From assembly GCF_003573695.1 (NCBI RefSeq), contig NC_039364.1, positions 65,740,256 to 65,804,255 on the forward strand: a DNA stretch of 64,000 bases, written 5' to 3'. The position numbers and the translations under genes were made by a program. Shown piece after piece: positions 22,747 to 34,289 of this stretch (its first letter is position 1; every line of letters begins with the position of its first letter). The notes below the pieces were generated by a model. It ran no database searches. It was not told the origin of the DNA and worked only from the letters and a program-made list of their open reading frames with translations. Origin of the DNA: Papaver somniferum (taxonomy: Eukaryota; Streptophyta; Magnoliopsida; Ranunculales; Papaveraceae).

Positions 22747-24008
22747 TTGGAAGTGGAAGAAGAGTTACAACTAGAAGAAGAACAAGAGGTTCCATTCGTA
22801 GAAGGTACACTAGTTCAAGAAGAAGAAGAAGCAATGGGTGATGCAAATCGTACACTCAAGGACTTGGCTTCTCACAAGTTGGATACACAACAATGGTGTA
22901 TTCAAACAAACTCTACTTTCGAGATCAAGCCGGGGTTGCTTAGAGAATTACCAAAGTTCCATGGCATGGTGAATGAAGACTCAAACAAGCATCTTATGGA
23001 CTTCCACACCATTGTCATGGCAATGCTTCCAGCGGATACTGATGCGGATGGTGCAATGTTGAAAGTTTTCCGATTCTCTTTGGCGGATAGTGCTAAGGAT
23101 TGGTTGTATTATTTGCCTTCCGGAAGTGTCACAACATGGAATGGGTTGAAGAAACTCTTTTTAGAGATATATTTTCCAGCATCAAAGGCTACTCAAATTC
23201 GCAGGGAGATTTGCGGGATGAAGCAAAATGTGGGAGAATCATTATATGAATGTTGGGAACGATACAAGAGATTGGTGGTAAGCTGTTCTCACCACCAATT
23301 CAGTGACGCTATGATAATACAATACTTCTATGAAGGACTCCAAACAAGTGATAGGAATCTTCTTGACGTTGTGGGTGGTGGTGCACTAGTGAACAAGACA
23401 GTGGCACAAGCTAGAGAGTTGATTGAAAACATGGCAGCGAACTCCCAACAATTCTTGAGTCGTGGTTCAGAAGGGCTTCTTAGGAGAGTAAATGAAGTGA
23501 GCGAGGTCGAGGAACTTCGTCAACAAATGGGTAACATGACAGCAATGATGTAACAAGTTGCAGCCGCGGTGATACCAAGTTCTTTTCAAGGGTATGAAGA
23601 CGCCAATGAACAAGCTAATGTTGTCTTTCCAAATCAACAAAGACGGTATGATCCCTACTCCAACACTTACAATCCGGGATGGAGAGATCACCCTAATTTT
23701 AGCTATGCCAACAAGCAAGGAGTGGTTCAACAACCTACTTTCAACCGTCCGAGTGGATTTCAACCACAACAACAACAATTTCCACAACAACAACAACAAC
23801 CTCAAAATCAGGGATCAAGTATGGAAGAGTTGCTGAAATATTTTATGCAAAGAACGGAGAGCACGGTTAAGGAGTTGCAAACTCAAGTTGGTTCTATGGC
23901 TATTGAGTTGAATCAATTGAAGGCACAAAATGGTGGGAAACTCCCTTCTCAACCTATCAACCCAAAAGAGGGTGTCAATGCAATGACGTTGAGAAGTGGT
24001 ACACAACA
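22747..24008 (+). pseudogene. Athila-like gag, second copy (nonsense, 3'-truncated)
   Basis: A Glu-rich leader is followed by MGDANRTLKDLASHKLDTQQ (ATG at 22834, the likelier start by family comparison; 22747 is an in-frame upstream ATG). The capsid-type domain then runs from LLRELPKFHG through ESLYECWERYKRL. The frame stops at TAA 23551-23553, where the first copy has CAA (C-to-T change). The remainder stays open as a Gln-rich segment with FLQ/FQPQQQQFPQQ-type repeats and ends at LRSGTQ near 24007. There unrelated copia LTR sequence begins. It lies directly downstream of LTR and primer site, the normal gag position. Confidence 0.85.
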
Positions 24009-24009
24009 A

Positions 24010-24548
24010 TGTTTATATCCTCCAATGGTTATATAATCTAAACTCTCATTTCAATCATTGAAACATTCTTAGAGGACGTTGATATTCTATAGTTGTTATT
24101 CACAAACTATTTTTCGTCAAAGTAAGCAATTTTCAAAGTGATTGAAACTTGTCATGACTTTCGTCACTAGGTAAAGATGAACTTGGCCAAAGCGAAAGCT
24201 TACCAACACATATTTCGATAAATAGATAGGCGAGATAAACTCGACTCGAAATAGAAAATGTGTATAATCTAAGTCTATATAGCAGAACGACTTTTGTCTC
24301 AAGATAGGAGATAAATAGACTTTTGAGTGATATATAAGTTCAAGTCTCCACATACCTTTTAGTCGATGAAGATCCACCGGTTCCTTGAGTAGTCCTTCGT
24401 CTTGTATGATGATTTCCATGGAGTTCTTGAGCTCAACTAAACTTTCTATCCTAGTCCGAGGCCTTAGCTATAGTAGACTAGAAATTAAGACTTATAGTTT
24501 TGATCACTAACATTGACAAACATGCTTGAGATAGAAATGCTCTAACAG
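24010..24548 (-). repeat. Copia LTR fragment (first ~540 bases), minus strand
   Basis: The reverse complement starts TGTTAGAGC at 24548 and follows the LTR copies at 28796, 34290 and 40766 for about 520-540 bases, including the segment that reads AAGTCTATTTATCTCC. It breaks off near 24010-24026 at the truncated Athila gag. The remaining 1.8 kb of the LTR and any internal region are absent here. Confidence 0.75.
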
Positions 24549-27003
24549 GTTGGTATAAGAAAGGGAAGCGAAGAAAGTGTTGAGACCAGTATGGTTAATT
24601 CTGAAGGTGTGACTGTTTTATGACTTGTATAGGAAAGTGGAACTGGCTTGCGGAATGAAAGCTATCAGTTCTTTGGTGATTTCTGGATACTGTATTGTTC
24701 TCTGAACAAAACTTGTTGTTTGGTGGAAATAAGTGAAACCTATTTATACAAGTCATAATAAAACGTACCCTAGTCTCGTAGGAAGTGGGAGCGATTGAGT
24801 GATGGAATAATGGAGTAACGTATAACCGTCGGAAACCATGCTTCCAAGATGAAGGAAGTGGATCCCTTTACACCTGTTACTTCTTGCCACCACTAAATGT
24901 TCTGTTTCCTGACACTTTCTTATAACGGGCGTATTGCACGCCGCACGCTGTAAACCGCCAGACCAATACCATGATGAGTATCCCCCAGTTTGTGACATGT
25001 TTGATGTCTCGAGCGTTTTCGTGGAAAACATGTAGCAGTTTGCTACGTGTGGCAATACAAAGTCAAGAGACTTGCCGCAGGAAAATAACATGTGATGCTA
25101 TTAGGCTCATCTTGGCTGGTCGCCTAAAACTTGCCACAGGCCTGTCAGTTCGGTAGCGAACTTGGACGGCCGAGATTATATCTCGTGAGGAAGGGTATCC
25201 ATCGATTATGGCCACACCATGTTGATGCCTAGCAATGGCATAATGGCGTTTTTAGCGTATGCCAGTGGCACTGCGGCATGGCTGGCATAGTCTGTGCATG
25301 CCAGTGGCACGGTGGAATAGCTGGCATAGCCTGTGCATGCCAGCGGCACGATGGTGCAAGTAGCGCCTGGCGTAGCCATGGCCACTAGATTTTGGCACAT
25401 TGGTGTTAGACTCCAATGTGGTGTGGTAACATCAGTTTCAGTGGCCACATCAATCCCAATGCTCTGTGGAACATTATTTGGCTTGGTTGGCGTAGCAACT
25501 TTGCCTAAATTAGGGTTTGGCGTGCCGAAACCCTAATTAGCGCATATGGTATGCGACATGCGGTAGGTGGCCACGGCATGGCATTTTATACAAACGGTGC
25601 CAGAGTCATGCCAGAGGAGCCATAGGCAGACCACCATGTAGAAACGACCACAAGAGTGAATATTTCCCCGAGTGGCTAAGGTTTGCCACCTTTTTTAGGG
25701 TTTCCTAAGTCCGCGCGGCTTGTGGAATGTTCTGGGGCCGAGGTGGCATAGTTTTGTGCCATGACTAGAAATTAGGGCTTCATCCACCATCACTAGATCA
25801 TGGTCACGCTTACGGTTAGGCTAGCCAAATTGAAGTCTGTTGTGATGCTGGTCATGAACAGAGAATGGGTTGGCATTCTGTCGCGGTAAGTGGCACGTTT
25901 GGCATGTGCATTTGGCATGTGTGACTGGCATGCTTTTTGGCATGTTTGGAATGTCGCTTGGCATGTGCGCCTGGCATGCTCGTTTTGGCATGTTTAGCAT
26001 GTCGTTAGCATGTTGGCGCGGTTTTTGGGAATCCAACTTAGTATGGCGACCTCTTGACACAACTTCCACCTCTTTTAAAGCTGTGCCAGGTTTAGAGAAA
26101 CCTGATTGGTCAATAAAAGTAGGGGGGCCAGCCAAGCACGGGAGTGGACACCCTTTTGGTGCGCGTGGCAGGTTTAATGCGACCTGATTAGTCGATGGGG
26201 AACAGGGCCAACAAGTATGGGCCCAGCCACAACTCATGGAAGTGTGACAGGTTTAAAGCGATTTGATTGGTCGACAAAGGAATAATGGTCGGTTGGGTAG
26301 CATAGGGCGTGGCCAAGTGGCGTCGGCTAGCCTGTGGCATGTCCACACTCCCTCTCATTGCTGCTCCTACTCCGTGGCTCCGTTATTCTCTGTTTTATGA
26401 TTTTGGGTAGGACTTCGCACCTACTGATCCACGACAGATCAATTGCTTAGTTGCTTAAGCATAATTTCGACCAACGGGGCCTAATATACTGCGCAGGGCG
26501 CAAAAACCCTAATTTTTGCAAATTAGTTTAAATTCATGAATTTTGTGAATCATCACAAAATTGATTGAATTCTATGTGTTAACACAGAATTCTTCTTTAT
26601 TTACAGAAAGCAATATGTTTTCTTGTTGAGTACTTTGTGCAAGGACCTTAACCTTGGTACTTGGAAATTTGTGCTACTCTGCTGCGAGTGAACACAAATC
26701 CGTCATGCCATACCAATATTAAGGGTTCTGTCGGGGAACATAACACAAGGAAAGTACTCAGAGGGTCTTACATTAGTGAATAATATAAGCACGGTGTTTG
26801 GAATTTACAGAGTATCTGGGATTGTTGCTACATGCATCAGTCTGGATAAATTTCATGTAAATATATTGAACGGATCAATGAATGTGCCAGTGGAGAAGTT
26901 GAACACTCATCACTTTTGTGGCTCCGTCTCTTTGCAAAGTGACGGAACTTTAGATGCGATATTTTTTACAGATTTAACCCTGAGCTGAAAACCACCATCA
27001 ACA
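24549..27003 (-). repeat. M-family LTR fragment, minus strand
   Basis: The reverse complement starts TGTTGATGGTGG at 27003 and parallels the M-family LTR at 45003-47782. Shared segments include the many GGCATG/CATGCC-rich sequences, a TATAAAT box and CTCAACACTTTCTTCGC. It ends at the copia LTR start, about 100-150 bases short of the true LTR end. No gene is present; small frames in it are compositional. Confidence 0.75.
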
Positions 27004-27084
27004 GTTTTGAATCAAAAGGGAGGAAGAAAAGAACTCTTGTAGAAGACGGTGCACCTAATGCCTCATGATACTATGCCTACTCTC

Positions 27085-27357
27085 ACCAAGATGTTGAGAA
27101 TGAGGATATGGTCTCTGCTGAGGTGGTTCATGATTTTCTTAAATACTTTGAGGAAGCGAAACTGCAAGTTTGATACAATGAAGGATCTTGATGTGGTTAG
27201 AATTGAGTTGAAAAAGGTTGTTACTGACCTTGGTCTCATAAAGTCACATGCTAAAGAACTTCTCAATGAGGATATCTTCTCCGAAGACGCAATTGATATT
27301 ATGAATCACAAGCTCAAAAGCCTCGAAACCCGTGAAGCTGGCGAACTTGAACTTTGA
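27085..27357 (+). pseudogene. Coiled-coil-like ORF remnant in copia internal DNA
   Basis: Two overlapping frames read DVENEDMVSAEVVHDFLKYF in one and DLDVVRIELKKVVTDLGLIK then AKELLNEDIFSEDAIDIMNH in the other, ending LETREAGELEL at a TGA (27355-27357). A one-base slip near 27165 would join them. Heptad-like spacing of Leu/Ile/Val suggests a coiled coil. I do not recognise the protein. It sits 1.4 kb upstream of a copia LTR, so a copia 3' ORF or gag remnant is the simplest reading. Confidence 0.35.
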
Positions 27358-28781
27358 TATTAGCTTGTGATCAATTTCTAGTAGATGTTTTTTTTATTTA
27401 TTTGTCTAGGAAACTTCTTAAGAGAATTTTATTCTTGTTTTTGTTTAAGAAGGATAACTAGGGTTTGGAATAGCCATTATTGTGAGTACACATACCTATG
27501 TACAACGTTTTCATCTTCGTGTTTTTAGATTTATTTATTTAAATTCTAAAGTTGTTTTGGAAGATGATGTTTGCGGTATTAATCTTTATGGTTTTATATA
27601 TTGCAATATGTTATGGGATATGTGTGTTTGCGTCTGTGAACTATTATTGTCCCATACGTTGTCAAAAGTTATCTCGTTTATATGTCGATATGCATGTATT
27701 GATAAAAGATTGATGAACTTTTGACAAACAAAAGTTAAGCCTATTATGTCATTTATTGATGGAAGATAGGTTAAAATCTTTTGTTTTACGAGGATTATGT
27801 CTATTGTATGTCATTGTGTAAATAGTGATGGAAAATAGAATGAATCCTTGTATATTCCGCAGTATTGATCTTCCCTGATCCATATTTTATGTATATATTG
27901 TGCGGCTCCATAACTCTTCTTGTATGAGCATTTCCAACTAGACTAATCATAGTTTCGTTTGTGGTTATTTTGGTTGTGTATTCCGATTAAATTAATCATG
28001 GGTTCTCTTGTGGTTAGTTTATTTGATAATTTTTTGGATACAAAATCATTTTCTTATGGTTTTTGGTGTCCAAAGAAATCCTTCTTTTCTCGCAAATGTA
28101 AGGTCGTTCTTGTTGTTCTTTCGGGAATGACATCAAATGGGGGAGAGTTCTTTTGAACTTGCGCTTAATTTCAATATCTTTATGGGGAGTGCGGCTGTGG
28201 AATATTTGAGGAGTTATCTTGTATCTTTATAAACTCCATGATGAATGCATTTAGATTCGGCTTTATGATTGCATCTAAACAAAGTTGATATGTACTTTTC
28301 TTTGGTCTTGAAGTGTCTCCATGAAAATTTCATCAGGATCCCGTTTTCGTACATTTGCCAATTTTATTGACAAAAAGGGGGAGAATTAATATGTAGTTCA
28401 CACAAATACATATGGTTTTCGGATCATTATGTAAGGGGGAGTGGTTTTCGTGTTGAGACGAAGTATTGACTAAGAGGGAGTGATACATATCACCATACTT
28501 TTGTTGTCGAAGTTGTGATATAAGAACTTTGATGTTGTGTAATAATATTATGACACTGTATAACAATGATCGAGAGCTTTTGTTTTCTCATTGTTATGGA
28601 TACGGAACTTCAACAACTATGATGCTGAACTGAACATCTATGGAATCATCGGAGTACTTGGAAAAGACGAAGTTTTCGAGTAATGTTGAAGCACCAAGGA
28701 GATCAAGCATGTGGACGAGAAGCTACAAAGTTTTATCTATTTTGTAATCCATATGTATTGATAGTTTTGTCACTAAAATTG

Positions 28782-28795
28782 ACAAAAGAGGAGAT
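28782..28795 (+). promoter_or_regulatory. Polypurine tract of copia copy
   Basis: ACAAAAGAGGAGAT lies against TGTTAGAGCA, the usual SIRE/copia arrangement of a purine-rich primer and LTR start. Confidence 0.6.
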
Positions 28796-30530
28796 TGTTA
28801 GAGCATTTCCCGGTCGAACTCGCATGCGTTGCTATCTCAAGCATGTTTGTCAATATTAGTGATCAAAACTATATGTCTTGATTTCTAGTTTACTTATAAT
28901 TAAGTCTCGGTCTAGGATAGTTAAGTGTAGTTGGACTCCAGACTCCATGGCGATCATCTTACGAAGACGAAGAACTACTCGAGGAACAAGTGGAACTTCA
29001 TCCGACTAAAAATGTATGTGGAGACTTAAACTTATCTATCACTCAAGAGTCTACTCTGTCTCCTACTCTTAAAAAATAGTCGTATAAGTATGATAGTTTA
29101 CATACATACACATTTGCTATTTCGAGCCGAGTTTACTCGCCTATCTTTTTCTCGAAATATGTGTTGGTAAGCTTTTGCTTTAACCACTTTCGTCTTTACC
29201 CGTGATGAAAGTCATGATGACGTTTCAATCTTGAAAATAGCTTTGATAACGACAGTCGTGAATAACGATTGTTATAACATTATAGAAGAATGTTTCAATG
29301 ATTGAAATGTATAGTTGAGATTACCAACTATGGATAAGTATATATAGCGTATTTGCACATTAGTGTATAAATCCATGTGCCGGAAACATATGTGTGCATA
29401 CGGTATTGGTGAAGGAGACAGGTTGGGTACGCGTACCAACGAAAGTTTTCCAACCGAAAATTTGTGTTGAGTTTGTAGTTTGCAAACTAGTAAACCATTC
29501 ACCTTAAGTACGCGTACCCAAGGAAGTTTTCAAACTGAAAATTTCTGCTGAGTTTGTAAACTCAAATCCGGTAGCTAAGGTACGCACACCCGTACGCATA
29601 CCCAAGCTGGTTATTTCTCAAATCGGTAGTTCATGAACTTAAAACAGTAAATTATAAGGAATGCAATCTTTGCAAACCGTGGGTATATTGTTCATGAATT
29701 GATTCAAATGTATCAAACCGATTTTGTTTCAATTGTGTCTATGAATAAAGACCTAAGCAATTGAACAACTCTTCAACTAGTTCTTATGAGTCACTTGAAC
29801 TAGTTATGAGAAAGATGAATACGGTTAATATGAAAGTGCTCATATGGCTAACCATTGGTAAACTATTTGTGAACCAACTAAGTGTACACATTTAGGTACG
29901 GTTACTCAAACCTAAATGAAATACATTTCATTTATGTGTGACAAGCTAAGTTTCGATCTAACGGTTGAAAGATATTAGCTTGGTTAAATCAGGTTTTTCA
30001 TCTAACGGTGAATATTGAATGCTTTGTTACCAAGGTAACTTGGATTGCAAACCCTGATTTGAAAACTATATAAAGGAGACATCTAGCAATTGGAAAAACT
30101 AATCCCCACACCTCATGTGTGATACTAGTTGGTTTTGCTAGAGTCGATTCCCCTTTAAACGTAGGTTTCTTCTCGAGACCCTGTAGGTTAACGACTGAAA
30201 GACTTCATTGGGATTGTGAAGCCAGACGAAACTACTTCTCTTGTAGTTGAGCGATCTGATCTTGGCATTTTCTATCGTACGAGTTCAATTGAATAATTGA
30301 CTTAAGATTATATCTCCGATAGGGCAAGATAAAAAGAAATCACAAACATCTTCGTCTCATCGTTTATGATTCCACAATATCTAGTTTCGCTACCATACGA
30401 TTTAGATTATTGTGAGGTGATTGATGATACTAGGTTGTTCTTCGGGAATATAATTCCGGGTTATCAATCAGTTCCTTTTCACCTTGATTTATCAAAAGAC
30501 GGAACAAAAACTCATAGGTATATCTGTGGT
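28796..30530 (+). repeat. Copia LTR, 3'-truncated
   Basis: It starts TGTTAGAGCA and follows the LTRs at 34290 and 40766 in order (for example AAACCGTGG...TTCATGA, ATCTAACGGTGAATAT, CTATATAAAGGAGACATCTAG). It stops after CGGAACAAAA...ATCTGTGG near 30528, about 700 bases short of the LTR end. M-family LTR sequence follows at once. Confidence 0.75.
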
Positions 30531-30536
30531 TTCCAC

Positions 30537-32388
30537 AGAAACATGCCGAACGTGGCAACTTACCATAAATTAGGGTATTCCATACACGGCTCTGCTTTAG
30601 TGGCGTTAGTCCTAACCCTAATTTCCAGTCGTGGTGCAAATCATGCCACTTCGGACCCCACAACATGCGACGAACCGTACATGACCCAGGAAACCCTAAT
30701 AATGGCGCCATGACATGGCCACCCGTGGGAATCCTACTCTTGTGGCCATTTCCACATGATGGCATGGATATGGTTCCTTTGGCATGGCTACGACACTATT
30801 TGCACAAAACATCGATGTGCAATGGCCACATGCCGCATGCGCGTTTGCGCTAATTAGGGTTTTAACGCACCAAACCCTAATTTAGGAAAAGTTGTTACGC
30901 CAACCAAGCCAAGTAATGTTTCCCAGAGCATTGGGATTGATGTGGAAACAGGGCCAATGTTGCCACGCCAATGCGCCAAAATCTAGCGACTGGCTACGCC
31001 AGACGCTACTTCGTGCCACTGACATGTGCTAACTATGCCAGCCACGCCATCATCATGTCGCACGTGCTGAATAGAGTTGCTATACGCCAAACCCTAATTT
31101 ATCCAAAAGCTGCCATGCCAACTGAGTTCAGTAACTCTCCTTAGTCCTTAAGATTAATTAGTAATAGGCCCAATGTTACCGAAGTCATATTTGGGTCTAA
31201 CACCAATATGCCACAACAGTTGCCACGGCTATGCCACTGGCATGCCGCCACGCCATGGCTACGCCAGACCCCACTATACCAATGGCGCTAATTTTTTATA
31301 CAACAAGATTTAGCCATAATCAATGGTCATCCTTCCTCTAGAGATGCAATCTCATCCATCCAAATTTGCCACCGAACTGACGGGCTTGTGACAAGTTTTA
31401 GGCTACCAGCCGCTTAAATCTCGTGACCATGGATACGCCAGGCGCCACTTATACCACCATGCCACTAGCATGCACGAGCTATACCATTCATGCCGCAGTG
31501 CCACTGGCATACACCAAAACGCCATTACCAGGCGCCAACAGAAGGTATCCATAATCAACGGCTACCCTTTCTCATGAGATGCAATCTCAGCCATCCAAGT
31601 TTTCCACCGAACTGACGGACTTGTGGCAAGTTTTAGGCAACCAGCCAAGACGTGCCTAATAGCATCACATGCTATTTTCCTGCGACAAGACTCTTGACTT
31701 TGACTTGCCGCACATAGCAAAGTGCTATATGTTTTCCACGAAAACACTCGAGACATCAAACATGTCACAAACTGGGGGATACTCATCAGGGTATTGGTCT
31801 GGCGGTTTACAGCGTGCGGCGTGCAATACGCCCGTTATAAGAAAGTGTCATGAAGTGGGAAAATCAGTGGTGGCAAGAAGTAACGGGTGTAAACGGATCC
31901 ACTTCCTTCATCATGGAAGCATGGGTTTATGACGGTTATACGTTACTCCACTCTTCCATCACCCAAACGTTCCCACTTCCTACGAGACCAGGGTACGTTT
32001 CAATATGACTTGTATAAATTGGCTTCACCTATTTCCACCAAACAACGAGTTTTTGGTCGGCAACAACACAGTATCCAGAAATCACCTGATAGCTTTCCAC
32101 TCTGCTAGCCAGTTCTACTTTCTGATACAAGTCGTAAATAACCACACCTTCAGAATCAACGATTCTGGTCTCAACACTTTCTTCGCTTCCCTCCCTAAGA
32201 CTAACCCTTCTCCTTCACTTTGTGACTGAAGCAAGACTGGAACGACCGTTTCTTGGTTTAGGACAAGATTGTACAGATTGATCTCTCGAATCAAAATTAC
32301 TACCGTGCAGTGCATTGTTTAGGGTTTAGATTCGTTTCTCATCCACACACCCAAAATTGCCAAAATCAGCAAAAAGAGTTTTCACCCA
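30537..32388 (+). repeat. M-family 5' LTR (first ~880 bases missing)
   Basis: Parallels 45885-47782 of the 3' LTR throughout and ends TTTTCACCCA before the primer site. A TATAAAT box is at 32013-32019. The LTR is rich in GGCATGCC/CCATGGC motifs and AAACCCTAAT segments. Its 5' start is replaced by a truncated copia LTR. Confidence 0.8.
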
Positions 32389-32396
32389 AAAATAAT

Positions 32397-32413
32397 TGGC
32401 GACCACAGTGGGA
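32397..32413 (+). promoter_or_regulatory. Primer binding site, Tat/Ogre (tRNA-Arg-like) type
   Basis: TGGCGACCACAGTGGGA begins eight bases after the LTR end. The TGGCGAC...TGGGG form is characteristic of Tat/Ogre-like elements, for which a tRNA-Arg primer has been proposed. The exact tRNA was not checked. Confidence 0.55.
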
Positions 32414-32766
32414 GATTAGTCTCTCGGTTGCGAAGCCAATTTCTCGATTTTCATTCCAATCTTCCCAAACTTAAGATGGTGGGTCTTAGGTATAAATTCA
32501 ATCATTAACCAGAATTTACTTCAATCACCAATCCCAACCTTCCGCTTCAGGAGTTACCCCGTCCATCCGAAGCACTTCCAAAGTCGCGATGTTCGAAATC
32601 CAATCACCATGGAAGGCATGGCAAAAAATATTAGAAGATGTTGCCGCAAATCGAGTTGATATTGTCATGACGCAAAATGAGATGTTTTGTCTTTTAAAGA
32701 GTATGGCGAACCGGCTGTAGCAAGATCCAGCAAACATTCTCTCGGAGAACGCCACCAATTTCAGAG

Positions 32767-33207
32767 ATGGCACAAAATTTTGAATCCTTGTCTAAGGTTT
32801 GTGCCCCCGCCAACGACGATGCAGACATAGTATGTAGACGTATCCAACGAGAGCAAGAGGAAATGACCGACACCAATGTATCATCTGCAAGCGCAGTCAA
32901 CACATCCCATGGCGTTACACCCTCTAGCGCCAACACCAGCAACAACGGATGCATCCCCTCTGGCGTAACACCTCTTATAACCAGAGCCAGAGCCGCCGCT
33001 ACTCCCAATATTTCTTCAAGCGTGACACCGCCAGTTGTCACCAAAGCCGTCACCACTCCACCACCAGGACGAGAGACTGGAGGAGCCAGAGGAAGCCAAC
33101 CTCCTCTTACCACTGTTGATTTGATCGAAAGACAAAAGGTTATCGTAAGGCTCGGACGTACATGGCTACAATTCAGAAAGAGATACCTATCTTCCTCAAG
33201 ACACTAA
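32767..33207 (+). CDS. Unrecognised ORF in M element, possible gag remnant
   Basis: An ATG-initiated frame of 146 codons starts 350 bases after the primer site, where gag is expected. It begins MAQNFESLSKVCAPANDDAD and passes through a charged segment (RRIQREQEEMTDTN). A long Ser/Thr/Pro/Ala-rich stretch with repeated GVTP follows, and the frame ends in LIERQKVIVRLGRTWLQFRK. There is no capsid-type gag motif or zinc knuckle. Composition resembles the disordered N-terminus of Tat gag proteins, but I cannot confirm homology. Downstream frames (33466-33795) are separated by stops, so any original gag is broken. Confidence 0.35.
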   Translation: MAQNFESLSKVCAPANDDADIVCRRIQREQEEMTDTNVSSASAVNTSHGVTPSSANTSNNGCIPSGVTPLITRARAAATPNISSSVTPPVVTKAVTTPPPGRETGGARGSQPPLTTVDLIERQKVIVRLGRTWLQFRKRYLSSSRH

Positions 33208-33465
33208 CGGAGCGGCTACCACAAGAGTCACGTCAACCCCAAATGGAGATGACAAGGAATACTTTTAACATCCGGCGCAAGCACTTCAGTAGGACGCGCC
33301 TCTATAAATGAAGAGGCTCGTGTTGCTCCTGAACGCCCAGTAGAAAAGAATCAGCAATCCAATTTCATCACACGTGAAGATCAAGAACGACTTCTCCAAA
33401 ATCGAGGCAAAGAAAATCAGCAACCCTCTTGAGTTCACAGAGACCCTCTTCCCGTTAGCAGCTGC

Positions 33466-33795
33466 ATGATTTCTGGGGACTCCATTCACAAAATCGTGCA
33501 GTCTATGATGAAACATTTATGTGAGATTTTGTATTTCTCCAAGGTGCAGCGTCAAGACATATTTGCAGCCCTTAACCGCACTGTATCAGGAAAGCAGCTG
33601 TTTCCAGCCAGCGAAGCCGTTACCAAACCCCAGCCTCTCCTGGAAAGCACGATTGATAGATGGAACTGGGGACTCCTAACCACTGTTCACTTGAAGTATG
33701 TCGAGTTTGACAGCATGCTGATTGACGTGGTCTCCAACTTTAACATTGTAACCGTCAAGACTCTGAGAGTTGCAAGGGAAAATCAAAAAAAATAA
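33466..33795 (+). CDS. Unrecognised 109-codon ORF in M element
   Basis: The frame reads MISGDSIHKIVQSMMKHLCE and continues through KVQRQDIFAALNRTVSGKQL and LKYVEFDSMLIDVVSNFNIV to KTLRVARENQKK. It has normal amino-acid composition and is not low-complexity, unlike its neighbours. No motif is recognised. It lies in the internal region of a non-autonomous retroelement and may be a fragment of a larger decayed frame or a chance ORF. Confidence 0.25.
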   Translation: MISGDSIHKIVQSMMKHLCEILYFSKVQRQDIFAALNRTVSGKQLFPASEAVTKPQPLLESTIDRWNWGLLTTVHLKYVEFDSMLIDVVSNFNIVTVKTLRVARENQKK

Positions 33796-33899
33796 GCGTA
33801 TTCTTTCCCATGAGGAGAAAAACACGACTTGCCGACCAGCACTATTTGTGTGCCGTCTTCCCATATGCCATATCATATCAACTCGTTTTTCGAAGTCAA

Positions 33900-34180
33900 G
33901 GGTTAATTGCTCTTTCACTGGAATTCTCTCCAAGAGCCGCTTCAACGTTCTCTTCAGAAGTCGATCCGCTTCAAAGTTCGCTCCAGCAGCCGCTCCGCTT
34001 CAACATTCTCTCCATAAGCTTCTCCAGGATCCATAGCCGAAGCCTCAACATCCTCTCCCAGATCCGAAGCCGAAGCTTCGGTGTTCCGCTCCATAAGCTT
34101 CAACGTCCTCTCCAGGAGCCGAAACCTCTTCAACTCTCCTTCCTTCCAAGGTCCGTCCCCGTAGCCACCACACTCCTCCC
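33900..34180 (+). repeat. Imperfect short repeats (CCGCTTCAACATTCTCTCC-like)
   Basis: Variants of a CGCTTCAACNTTCTCTCC/AGGAGCCGAAGC phrase recur several times between 33900 and 34180. They account for the Ser/Leu/Arg-rich reading frames on both strands here, which I do not regard as genes. Confidence 0.5.
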
Positions 34181-34284
34181 TGTCAAGGATCGTGATCGCA
34201 GCCAACCAAGGTTCATAGTTGTGGCCACCTTTTGTTTCATCAAAGACCTGGGGACTTTTGCCCGTCTATCAACCCATCATCATC

Positions 34285-34289
34285 CTGAT
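34285..34289. other. Target-site duplication, left (CTGAT)
   Basis: CTGAT directly precedes the copia LTR start and is repeated at 43143-43147 directly after the second LTR. Confidence 0.85.

Larger units (their letters stand above)
13126..24008 (+). mobile_element. Athila-like Ty3/gypsy element, internal-LTR-internal array
   Basis: Order on the + strand: 5'-truncated gag, protease, RT, RNase H, integrase (to 17574), a non-coding 3' region with two purine-rich tracts, one full LTR (19009-22504), a tRNA-Asp primer binding site (22510-22527), and a second gag truncated near 24008. One LTR is thus flanked by the end of one internal domain and the start of another. Unequal recombination between LTRs of neighbouring or sister copies produces this. 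Lineage call rests on the FPLPFIDQMLERLAGH RT block, the absence of a chromodomain, long LTRs and the tRNA-Asp primer site. Confidence 0.8.
27004..28795 (+). mobile_element. Copia internal 3' region, second copy
   Basis: From about 27380 this matches 39090-40765 of the complete copia copy (GTCTAGGAAACTTCTTA..., GGGAATGACATCAAATG, and the GGGGGAGTG repeats). It leads into an LTR at 28796 through the purine tract ACAAAAGAGGAGAT. The purine tract and about 140 bases before it are absent from the copy at 34290-43142. The first 370 bases hold a frameshifted reading frame (see 27085-27357). Confidence 0.7.

Noticed and set aside
30840..30900. Telomere-like AAACCCTAAT segments
   Set aside because: They are isolated single motifs recurring within the M LTR, not tandem arrays of CCCTAAA.
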